From Palsa-504 sp963739615 (lineage in GTDB: Bacteria; Actinomycetota; Actinomycetes; Streptosporangiales; Streptosporangiaceae), in contig CAVUBD010000016.1 of assembly GCA_963739615.1 (NCBI GenBank), forward strand, positions 248,001 through 312,000: 64,000 nucleotides of DNA, given 5' to 3'. Positions within the stretch are counted from its first letter, which is position 1, and the number at the start of each line of letters is the position of its first letter. Under the pieces are notes generated by a model. It was not told the DNA's origin. It worked only from the letters and a program-made list of their open reading frames with translations, and did not search any database. Made by a program: the position numbers and the translations under genes. Of the stretch, positions 37,162 to 45,059 are shown in pieces.

Positions 37162-38213
37162 GGCGTTACGACTCCCCCTCGGGCGGCGCGGCGGCCCAGC
37201 AGCGCCGGTGATCGCAGGTACGCCAGGAGCACGCCCGCGCCGGCCACGTCGGCGGCGGCCCGCAGGGCGGGATCGCCGGCCAGGCTGACCACCCCGAGCA
37301 GGCTGAGCAGGACCGTGGTCGCCGCGCCCACCACGGTCACCCGCTGATGCGACCATCCGGCGTCGCACCAGCGCTGGTAGACATGAGTGCGGTGCGGCTC
37401 GAGCCAGCGTTCGCCGGCCCGGATGCGCCGCTGCAGCGTCCAGGCGGTGTCGGCGATATAGAGCGCGAGCGGACCGAACGCGGCCTCGGCCGGGATTCCC
37501 GCGAGGACGGCGTAGGCGGCCAAGGTGGCCAGGGCGGCGCCCAGCGCGTAGCTGCCGACGTCGCCCAGGAACACCCGGGCGTGGCCGGCGTTCCAGGGCA
37601 GGAACGCGAGCGCGCCGGCGGCGATGGCCGCGCCCGCCGGGGCCAGGAACCCGTCGTGCTGCCACCATCCCAGGCCGGCGTAGACAACGCCGGCGATCAG
37701 GGCATGCGCCCCGGAAATGCCGTTGACGCCGTCCATGAAGTTGAACACGTTCACGAACCCGGTGATCCAGGCTGTGCAGAGCGCGACCAGCAAGGCGAGC
37801 ACGGCCACCGGCCGCGCCAGGCCGCTGACCAGGACGACGGCGACTACCATGCCGCCCAGCGACTGCATGATCAGCCGCCGGCCGACGGCGAGCCCGCGCA
37901 GGTCCTCGGCGAACCCGAGCAATCCGAAGGCGGCCACCGCGAAGGCGAAGACCGCCGCGTTCGCGCCTCCGATCAGACCCGCCGCGACCAGCAGCCCGGC
38001 GGCGACCGGGATCCCGCCACCGCGGGGGGTCGGGACGGTGTGCGACGACCGGTGACCGGGAACGTCGATAACGGCCGCCCGGCGCAATAGCGGAATCGTC
38101 ACGGCTTCAGCCGCGGCGACAAAAACGCCGCAAGCAGCCACGGCGAGCACAGTAGTAAATTCCCCCGGCACAGTCCGTCGATACCTCCCCCGGCACGAAC
38201 CTGTGTACCCCAT
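37017..38213 (-). CDS. polyprenyl-phosphate sugar-1-phosphate transferase (WecA/MraY-like), C terminus probably frameshifted
   Basis: The polytopic membrane protein (about ten helices) has the PNPT signatures: HRSSHTVPTPRGGG near residue 55, AWITGFVNVFNFMDGVNGISGAHALIAG with the DG pair, ARVFLGDVGSYALGAALA, and RTHVYQRWCDAGWSHQRVT. It starts polysaccharide assembly by loading sugar-1-phosphate on undecaprenyl phosphate. ATG 38213 has GGAGG 6 nt upstream. The frame runs 145 bp into the glycosyltransferase gene with a meaningless Pro/Arg-rich tail; one base fewer in the GC run near 37190 would end it at TAA 37166-37168, five bases before the next ATG. Confidence 0.88.
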   Translation of the reverse strand: MGYTGSCRGRYRRTVPGEFTTVLAVAACGVFVAAAEAVTIPLLRRAAVIDVPGHRSSHTVPTPRGGGIPVAAGLLVAAGLIGGANAAVFAFAVAAFGLLGFAEDLRGLAVGRRLIMQSLGGMVVAVVLVSGLARPVAVLALLVALCTAWITGFVNVFNFMDGVNGISGAHALIAGVVYAGLGWWQHDGFLAPAGAAIAAGALAFLPWNAGHARVFLGDVGSYALGAALATLAAYAVLAGIPAEAAFGPLALYIADTAWTLQRRIRAGERWLEPHRTHVYQRWCDAGWSHQRVTVVGAATTVLLSLLGVVSLAGDPALRAAADVAGAGVLLAYLRSPALLGRRAARGGVVTPCGLSSSPIISRPRPGPRRPACPPWRPPGPRAETTSRFSPACRTTRPG

Positions 38214-38269
38214 TAATTACCTCCGGCAATTACGCGTCCGGCGATAGACGTTAATGTGCCTGGAAACGT

Positions 38270-39859
38270 TTAGCGCGGGCTATGATCTTGCGCCTTGCTG
38301 CTCCCGTTTGGGTGCCCTGCCTGCATTGTGTGTTTCGCCGCCCGGTAGGGCTCGTACGTGTATCCGTATCCGTATCCGTAGTAGCGCCCGGTCTGCCTGG
38401 TCACCTTGTTGAGCACGATGCCCAGGATCTTGGCACCGACCTGGTCCAGCTTCTCCGCCGCGCGGTGCAGGTCGGATCGCCGGGTCTGTCCCGCCGCCGC
38501 GAGCAGCAGCGTGGCGTCCGCGTGCTGGGACAAGATCGCGGCGTCGGTTACGGGCAGTACCGGCGGGCTGTCGATGAGCACCAGGTCGAAGTTGTCCCGC
38601 AGCCGCGTGAAGACGTCCCGGGCACGGGCTCCGTTGAGCAGTTCGGCGGGGTTAGGCGGGACCGGCCCGGCCGGAAGCAGGCTGAGCCGGTCGAAGCCCG
38701 GGACGGGCAGCAGTGCCTCCTCCACGGTCCGCTCGCCGGCCAGGACTGAAGTGAGGCCCTGCTGCTCGTCCACCCCGAAAAACTCCCCGATCCGGGGGCG
38801 GCGCAGGTCACACGAGACGAGCACGACCCGCTCGCCCGCCTGCGCGAAGACGACCCCCAGATTGGCCAGGGTCGATGTCTTGCCCTCGCTGACACCCGGG
38901 CTGGTCACCACCACGCTGCGAAGCTGCCGCTCCTGCCGGACGAACTGGATGGAAGTCCGCAGCGACCGGTACGACTCCGCGGCCGGGGACGTCGGCTCGG
39001 CGACCGACACCACCAGCGGGTTGCGCTGACGCCGCCACGAGGTCACCACCGGGGTCATGGCCAGCACCGGGGCGCCTCCGGCGTGCTCGGTCGCCTCCTT
39101 GGAGCTCAGCTTGTCGTCAAGGCTGTCGCGCAGGAAGGCCGCGCCGAGGCCGAGCGCGAGCCCGGCGGCGAGGCCGAGCAGGGCGTCCTGGACCGGCTTG
39201 GGCGAACTTGGCGAGACCGGCGCCTGCGCGGGCGTGACCAGTGCTACGTCACCTGTGTCCACCGCGCCGCTGACCTGCATCTGGGCGAGTTGCTCCTTGA
39301 GGACGGCCTGCTGATTGAGCAGCGCCGACGCCTCGGGTGAGGTCGTGTTGCCGTGGAAGGAGCTGAGCTGCTGCCCGATCGAGGAGATCTGCGACCGCAA
39401 CTGCGCCTCGGCACTCGCCAGGCTGCGGCTGGCCACCCCCTGGCGGTACTGCACGAAGGCCGTCGCGTAGAGGTTCGCGACGAGCGCGGCCTGGGACGGC
39501 ACCCCGCTGGTGGCCGTGATAGCCATCACGTTCGTCTGGCCCACCTGCGAGGCCGACACGGCCGGCGTGCTTTTCAGCCGGGCACGGACGGCCTGCTGCA
39601 CCGGAGCGCTGGTGACCAGCTGCAATTCGGTCTGCACATCCGTCTGGGTGACCGGCTGCTGAGCCGCGCCGAGCCCGCTCGCGTTGACGGACGGCTGCAC
39701 AAGCAGCTGCGCGGTGGCCGAGTACTGCTTGTGCGCGGTCAGGGAGAACGCCAGGCTGGCCGCCAGGCCGAGCACGGTTATCGAGACGACCCACCATTTC
39801 CGGTGGCGCAGAATCTGCAGATATGCGCGAAAGGACGGCTCGGTACCGAATTGGGTCAT
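38270..39859 (-). CDS. Wzc-like polysaccharide co-polymerase and tyrosine autokinase
   Basis: The 529-residue protein has a Wzz domain (SFRAYLQILRHRKWWVVSITVLGLAASLAFSL, first helix near 30; coiled-coil region with LRSQISSIGQQL; second helix LLGLAAGLALGLGAAFL) and a BY-kinase domain: Walker A GVSEGKTSTLANLGV, Walker A' VLVSCDLRRPRIGEFF, Walker B FDLVLIDSPPVLPVTDA. The tail RYYGYGYGYTYEPY is a Tyr cluster for autophosphorylation. It controls polymer length and export. ATG 39859 is chosen over an upstream TTG. The phosphatase gene at 40111 diverges from it. Confidence 0.95.
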   Translation of the reverse strand: MTQFGTEPSFRAYLQILRHRKWWVVSITVLGLAASLAFSLTAHKQYSATAQLLVQPSVNASGLGAAQQPVTQTDVQTELQLVTSAPVQQAVRARLKSTPAVSASQVGQTNVMAITATSGVPSQAALVANLYATAFVQYRQGVASRSLASAEAQLRSQISSIGQQLSSFHGNTTSPEASALLNQQAVLKEQLAQMQVSGAVDTGDVALVTPAQAPVSPSSPKPVQDALLGLAAGLALGLGAAFLRDSLDDKLSSKEATEHAGGAPVLAMTPVVTSWRRQRNPLVVSVAEPTSPAAESYRSLRTSIQFVRQERQLRSVVVTSPGVSEGKTSTLANLGVVFAQAGERVVLVSCDLRRPRIGEFFGVDEQQGLTSVLAGERTVEEALLPVPGFDRLSLLPAGPVPPNPAELLNGARARDVFTRLRDNFDLVLIDSPPVLPVTDAAILSQHADATLLLAAAGQTRRSDLHRAAEKLDQVGAKILGIVLNKVTRQTGRYYGYGYGYTYEPYRAAKHTMQAGHPNGSSKAQDHSPR

Positions 39860-40110
39860 GATGAATTTCTCTCTGATCGGCAAGTGGCAGCAGCCGGCAC
39901 GGCAAAGCCCCGGAAACCGCTGACGGCATCCCGCCGCCCGGCATGCGCTGCGTGAAATGAGTGTAGTTCACGCATGGACGCGGTAAAGTATTTACCCGCG
40001 CCCGGGAAAATGGCGTGTCGCACTCGCCGCGTCTGGAATACCGCGTCAAGTCGGCCGGAAACGACACAAGAGCGGCCGTTTTTCCTGAAAGCGGTAAACT
40101 TTACGGCACA

Positions 40111-40788
40111 ATGGCAATAAACGAAATGGACGACATGCCGGGTATTGTCGTGCTGTGCACGGCGAACGTGTGCCGGTCCCCGATGGCGGCCTCGTTGCTC
40201 GGCCGACGGCTGGCCGCGCTGGGCGCGGCAGTGCCCGTCCGCTCGGCCGGGATGCTTCGCGGCGGTGACCCGCCCCTCCCGGAAGTCGTCTCGGTCATGG
40301 CCTCGTACGGGATCGAGATCGCCGCGCACCGCAGCCGCATCGCCTCCGCCGCCGACCTGGCCCGCGCCGGCCTTGTGCTGGCGATGGCCAGGGATAATCT
40401 GCGGTATGCCGTGACCGCCGAGCCCGGGGCATGGCCGCGTGCGTTCACGCTCAAGGAACTCATCCGCCGCGGTGCGGGGATCGGGCCGCGGCCGCCCGGT
40501 GAGGCGCTGGCCGAGTGGCTGTCGCGGGTGCACGCGGGACGCGAGCGCGCGTCGCTGCTCGGTGACTCCGCCGAGGACGACGTGGCCGACCCGGCAGGCG
40601 GACCGCCCCGCGCCTATGCGGACACCGCCCGTCTGCTTGACCGGCTGGTGACGAGGGTGGCCGAACTTGGCTGGGCGCATGCTGGACCGGATCCGCTCAC
40701 AACCGCGCCGGACGCGGCCGGCCGGCCGGAATGGCCTGGGCTTCCGGCGGAGCAAGAGCGCCGTCCTCGGCCTGGGGCGGGACCGTAA
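40111..40788 (+). CDS. low-molecular-weight protein tyrosine phosphatase (Wzb-like)
   Basis: The signature CTANVCRSPMAASLLGRRL contains the CX5R phosphate-binding loop (Cys about residue 17 from ATG 40111), and the general acid Asp is likely in DDVADPAGG. This is the usual partner of a BY-kinase and should dephosphorylate the Tyr cluster of the Wzc-like protein encoded divergently. The start is uncertain: ATGs at 40111, 40126 and 40135 are possible and none has a clear ribosome binding site. The last about 30 codons overlap the opposite CapD-like gene and are probably a non-conserved tail. Confidence 0.85.
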   Translation: MAINEMDDMPGIVVLCTANVCRSPMAASLLGRRLAALGAAVPVRSAGMLRGGDPPLPEVVSVMASYGIEIAAHRSRIASAADLARAGLVLAMARDNLRYAVTAEPGAWPRAFTLKELIRRGAGIGPRPPGEALAEWLSRVHAGRERASLLGDSAEDDVADPAGGPPRAYADTARLLDRLVTRVAELGWAHAGPDPLTTAPDAAGRPEWPGLPAEQERRPRPGAGP

Positions 40789-42640
40789 CGGTGCCATCAG
40801 GCGAGGGATCGTAGGCCAGCCTGGCCATGACTCGGCACAGCGAGACCGCATCGGCGTCAGGGTCCAGGCCGGCGACCTCGCCCGGGGACAGCGGCCGCAC
40901 CGGGACCTGGGATATCAGCCGGTGGCACGGCCGGTGGTCGGTCTCTCCCTGTCCCAGCCGTTCCTCGGTCAGCTTCTCGCCCGGACGCAGGCCGGTGAAC
41001 ACGATGTCTACCTCGCGGCCGGCGCCGGCGGCCAGCCGCCGCGCCATGTCGGCGATCCGCACGGGTTCGCCCATGTCGAGCACGAGGACCTCCCCGCCCC
41101 GGCCGATGGCGGCCGCCTGCAGCACGAGATGGACCGCCTCGTCAACGATCATGAAGTACCGGCTGACGTCGGGGTGGGTCACGGTGACCGGGCCGCCCAC
41201 GGCGACCTGCGCGGACAGGGCGGTGAGCACCGAACCGCGGCTGCCGAGCACGTTGCCGAAGCGCACGCTCAGGTACGCGCCGCCGGTCCGGGCCGACATG
41301 TAGGCGGTCAGACGTTCGCTGATTCGCTTGGAGTAGCCGAGCACGCTCACCGGGTTCGCGGCCTTGTCGGTAGAGATATTGACGAAGGAACGGACGCCGT
41401 GATCCGCTGCGGCCTCCAGGACGGTGAGCGTGCCCCAGACGTTGCTCTTGAGCGCCTCGGCCGGGGAGCGTTCCAGCAGTGGCAGGTGCTTGAGGGCGGC
41501 GGCGTGGAACACGATGTCGGGCCGGAACCGGGCGAATACTTCCCTGACCCGGCGCTGGTCGCGGATGTCGGCCAGCACGGTCTCGTCGGAATCGAGCAGG
41601 GCGCGCCCGGACAGCGCGAGCTGGACCGCGTGCAGGGCCGACTCATCGCGGTCCAGCATGATCAGCTCGGCCGGATCGAGCCGGTGCAGCTGGCGGCAGA
41701 GCTCGGCCCCGATGGATCCCCCGGCCCCGGTCACCAGGACGCGTTTGCCCGCGACGTGTTCGCGCACGGAAGCCACGTCGGTCGTGGCCGCACGGCGCCC
41801 GAGCAGATCGCTGATGCGCGGATCGCGCACGCCCTCGATCCGCGCCCCGCCGGTGAGCAGTTCACTGACAGACGGGATCACCTTCGGGACGAGGCCGCAC
41901 CCCTCGGCCGCCTGGGTGAGGTCATGGACGATGCTGCCGCTCCGCCCGGCTATCGCGATGACCAGGACGCCGGCCCCGGTGCTTGCGGCGACCTTCGCCA
42001 GCTGGTCGCGGCCACCGAGGACCGGGACGCCGTGGATCCGCAGCCGCCTCTTCAGCGGGTCGTCGTCAAGGATCGCCACCGGCCGGTAGGCCGCGCCGGC
42101 CTGTGTGGTCAGCCGGTGGATCAGCTGGGCGCCCGCGTCACCCGCCCCGAAAACGATGATCTTCACGGCGGTCGAAGCTGGCCGGCGTGTCCGCAGCCGC
42201 GCCGCCGAGACGGTGTACCTAGCGCCGAACATCGCCACCATGGCCAACGCCGCGCCACCCAGGACCGTCTCGGGCAGAGCGCGCTGCCCGGCCACCAGAG
42301 CCGAGCTGGTGACGGCCAGGCCGCATGCGGTCAGGCAAACCGCCAGCGCCACCCCCATCACCTCGTCAGAGCTTCCCCGCAGGTACCGGCCGCGGTAAAG
42401 CCCCGCTATGAGACCGCATCCGGCCACTACCGCACAGATTCCGGCCACTCCGGCCCACAGGGAGACCTCTGTCACATGGGCATCGGCCAGATCGCCCGTG
42501 GCCCTAGCCGCCAGCAGCAGGGCGCCAATCCACGCGACGGAGTCGTAGCCGGCCTCCACGCCCAGCCGCACGCACCGGCGCTTGCTCAGGTTACGCATCA
42601 GCCGCCCCCGGCCGCTGCCCGCCATCGCCTCCTCGCTCAC
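40697..42640 (-). CDS. CapD/FlaA1-like nucleoside-diphosphate-sugar epimerase/dehydratase (membrane-bound)
   Basis: The 647-residue protein has four N-terminal transmembrane helices, a CoA-binding-like Rossmann domain (IIVFGAGDAGAQLIHRL) and a second SDR domain (VLVTGAGGSIGAELCRQLHRLDP, PDIVFHAAALKHLPLLE, NISTDKAANPVSVLGYSKRISE, VRFGNVLGSRGSVL). The YSK-like triad with Tyr and Lys is intact (GYSKR). Such enzymes make UDP-linked 4-keto or epimerised amino sugars. It converges with the phosphatase gene with about 90 bp overlap. Confidence 0.93.
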   Translation of the reverse strand: MSEEAMAGSGRGRLMRNLSKRRCVRLGVEAGYDSVAWIGALLLAARATGDLADAHVTEVSLWAGVAGICAVVAGCGLIAGLYRGRYLRGSSDEVMGVALAVCLTACGLAVTSSALVAGQRALPETVLGGAALAMVAMFGARYTVSAARLRTRRPASTAVKIIVFGAGDAGAQLIHRLTTQAGAAYRPVAILDDDPLKRRLRIHGVPVLGGRDQLAKVAASTGAGVLVIAIAGRSGSIVHDLTQAAEGCGLVPKVIPSVSELLTGGARIEGVRDPRISDLLGRRAATTDVASVREHVAGKRVLVTGAGGSIGAELCRQLHRLDPAELIMLDRDESALHAVQLALSGRALLDSDETVLADIRDQRRVREVFARFRPDIVFHAAALKHLPLLERSPAEALKSNVWGTLTVLEAAADHGVRSFVNISTDKAANPVSVLGYSKRISERLTAYMSARTGGAYLSVRFGNVLGSRGSVLTALSAQVAVGGPVTVTHPDVSRYFMIVDEAVHLVLQAAAIGRGGEVLVLDMGEPVRIADMARRLAAGAGREVDIVFTGLRPGEKLTEERLGQGETDHRPCHRLISQVPVRPLSPGEVAGLDPDADAVSLCRVMARLAYDPSPDGTVTVPPQAEDGALAPPEAQAIPAGRPRPARL

Positions 42641-42921
42641 ACAGTCCCCCGTCCCAGCCGTGGCCGCGAAATACCGGCTCTCGTCCCCTACCGCCGACGC
42701 TTGGCAACATTACCTCGTGCAATCGATCAATAACACTGGGTGATGACATCTGATTTCCGGAACATAGTGTGATATTCATTCCGATAACCACACGCCGCGA
42801 TCAAAGGCCGGTAGGCGCTATTTCCGGACCGAATGCAATTGCGCGAAACCCGGCGCGCAAGAATGACCGAAAGGGCTGAATCGTGACGATGTACCCAGGC
42901 CAGGTGGAAATGCCCGATTGG

Positions 42922-44016
42922 TTACTTCGGCGCACCCGGGGTCAGCGTGGCCGGGTACTGCTTGGCGAAAGCAGCCACCGAATCGTGCCTGATCGCCTGC
43001 CACAGCTTGGCGCTGAGCGTGGCGTTGAGCTTGACCGGGGTATTGTTCGGCGCCTCGGCGAGCACCGGCGCGGTGACGTAGCTGCCAGAACCAGCTCTCA
43101 GCAGGTGCAGCTGCCCGGCCAGGGTCTCCAGACCGTAGTTGGTGAAGTCACTGTCCACGCTCAGCGCGCCCGTGAAGGCATCCAGGAGGCTGAGGTCCTT
43201 CAGCGGATTGCTCAGCAGGTCCTCGGTAGCGAACTTCGCCACGATCGCCCGCAGCAGGGCCTGCTGGCGCTGCACCCGCCCCTCTTCGCTAAGCGAACTC
43301 TGGCGCAGGTAATCCAGGGCCGTGCTGGCGGTCAGGTGGTTGGTTCCGGCATGGAAAACGACCCCATTGCTCGAGGTCGTGGCGGGCACGTCCACGTTCA
43401 CACCGCCCAGCGGGCGCAGCGCGCTGGTCAGCCCGCTGAAGCTAACCACCGAGTAATGATCGATCCGCACGTTGGTCAGTTGCTCGACCGTCTGGATCAG
43501 CAGCGAGGGGCCGCCGAGCTTGAGCGCGTTCTCAAGCTCGGATGTGCCATGGCCCGGGATCGTCACCTCGGCGTTTCCCGGGATGGACACGACCGCCCCG
43601 GCCTTGAGGTCGGCGTTGAAATGCACCAGCGCGATGAGGCCGCTGATGCTTTCCGGGGCCGTCGAGGAGTGAGCGGCACCGTTGCCGCCTCGCGTGGCCG
43701 GCACGACGTTGGACCCGGTGAGCAGGATGGTCATGCTCTTCTGAGTGGCCGCGGGCATCACCGGCCGACGGGCCGCGTCAAGCCCGGCGAACACGTTCGG
43801 GATCCGCTTGACGTTCCCGGCCAGGTGGTTGACCGTCGCGTAGCCCCCGAGCGCGACCGCGCCGATGATGACCACGACCGACACCGCGCAGATGAGCACG
43901 ATCCGCCGACCGCGGGTGCGGGTGCGGGTGCGGCCGGGCGGAATGTCAGCAGGCGGCCTGTCCTCGACGAGTTCACGGGACTCGGCCAGGTCATCCGGAC
44001 CGTGGATATCTGACAC
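42922..44016 (-). CDS. second LCP family protein, divergent active site
   Basis: The protein of about 364 residues has a cytoplasmic head with RTRTRTRGRR, one membrane helix (IVLICAVSVVVIIGAVALGGYATV) and an LCP domain (GGPSLLIQTVEQLTNVRIDHYSVVSFSGLTSALRPLGGVNVDVP, EGRVQRQQALLRAI). As in the LCP protein at 21471, the RSDTM and IPRD motifs are replaced (ESISGLIAL, SIPGN), so catalytic ability is doubtful. The two share C-terminal features (DSxAAFAKxYPxTxTP). GTG 44016 is chosen; a TTG at 44067 is also in frame. It closes the polysaccharide locus and may attach or sense its polymer. Confidence 0.82.
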   Translation of the reverse strand: MSDIHGPDDLAESRELVEDRPPADIPPGRTRTRTRGRRIVLICAVSVVVIIGAVALGGYATVNHLAGNVKRIPNVFAGLDAARRPVMPAATQKSMTILLTGSNVVPATRGGNGAAHSSTAPESISGLIALVHFNADLKAGAVVSIPGNAEVTIPGHGTSELENALKLGGPSLLIQTVEQLTNVRIDHYSVVSFSGLTSALRPLGGVNVDVPATTSSNGVVFHAGTNHLTASTALDYLRQSSLSEEGRVQRQQALLRAIVAKFATEDLLSNPLKDLSLLDAFTGALSVDSDFTNYGLETLAGQLHLLRAGSGSYVTAPVLAEAPNNTPVKLNATLSAKLWQAIRHDSVAAFAKQYPATLTPGAPK

Positions 44017-44355
44017 CTCTCGCGCCCCCCGTCGCTCACAGTCTTGTTGATGCTGCTGTAGCCGCAACTGACCAACGTGGACTGCGTGATTACAAACATG
44101 TTCTACAGCACTACAATAAGTGATGTACAGGCGGGGTGGTCAACTACGCGGCGACGAGGCGACGAGGCGGCGCATCGCGGCCCGCTCGAGGACGGGCCAG
44201 CCCCAGTCAGCGGCCCGCTGGCGTATCCGCTGCGCTGCTGGGAGCAGATCCGCCTGCAGCAGCGGGCCAGGTATTTCGGCGCGGCCGTGCCGCAGGCTGG
44301 AAGCACATGAGTACGTACACCATCCCCAACGTCATCGCCCAGCATCCCAAAAGGG
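44017..44355. other. intergenic region between LCP gene and TPR gene
   Basis: About 340 bp with weak overlapping frames in all directions but no recognised product. It should contain the promoter of the LCP gene at its left end (AT-rich around 44085-44125). Confidence 0.4.
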
Positions 44356-44934
44356 TCAGGGCATCGCCGCCAGGCGTTTCGCGGCCTGGGGCCCGGCTTC
44401 CGGGTGACCGGAATCAATGGCCGCCTGATAGCTGGCGCGCGCTTCTTCCGGGTTCCCGTAGAAATGGAGCAGGTTGCCGAGATACAGCATCGACCAAGGA
44501 GCCACGTCCGGATGACCGGAACCGATAGCCGCCTGGTAGGCCGTGTACGCCTGACGGAACCGGCCCTGCCGCTTGAGAAGATGCCCGAGGTTGCGCGCCG
44601 CCGCGGGCCCGAGCTCGGGGTGACCGGAGTTAGCCGCCTGCCGGTACGCCTCCCTGGCGCCGTCTATATCGTCCTGCTGCACCAGCAGGATGCCCAGGTT
44701 GAACGCGGCCGCCGGGGCATGTTCGGCGTGACCGGAGTCAATCGCCTGCTGGTACGCCGATCGTGCTCCTTCGACGTCGCCCTGACCCTGGAGCAGCTTG
44801 CCGCGGCGGAAAGCCTCCGCCGCGGCCTGCTCGAGATCCCCGGAGCCGGCCGGGGGCTGGATCGCGGAGCGGCCCCGCCTGAGCCTCTTCACGCGGTCGG
44901 AAAGAACCGTCAGGTTCAGCGGGCGCTGGTCCAA
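44356..44934 (-). CDS. TPR-repeat protein
   Basis: The 192-residue protein has four tetratricopeptide repeats of 35-36 residues, each ending in the same consensus (YQQAIDSGH, YRQAANSGHP, YQAAIGSGHP, YQAAIDSGHP). The repeats are unusually alike, which suggests recent internal duplication. No signal peptide or membrane helix. The TTG start at 44934 is supported by GGGGAGG 5 nt upstream. A protein-binding adaptor role is likely, partner unknown. Confidence 0.8.
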   Translation of the reverse strand: MDQRPLNLTVLSDRVKRLRRGRSAIQPPAGSGDLEQAAAEAFRRGKLLQGQGDVEGARSAYQQAIDSGHAEHAPAAAFNLGILLVQQDDIDGAREAYRQAANSGHPELGPAAARNLGHLLKRQGRFRQAYTAYQAAIGSGHPDVAPWSMLYLGNLLHFYGNPEEARASYQAAIDSGHPEAGPQAAKRLAAMP

Positions 44935-45059
44935 CCTCGCCTCCCCGCCTCGAGTTCCGGATAGTTCATGCCGTCATGACTCCTATGGAGTGTACGGCTG
45001 GCCCGGAGCGCGGACCATGGAGCCGGCCGGTGCTGGCGCTGCTCAGGTGCCCGAGGGGT

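Noticed and set aside
40667..42733. 688-codon plus-strand frame
   Set aside because: Antisense to the CapD-like gene, which has all its catalytic motifs; the frame itself has none.
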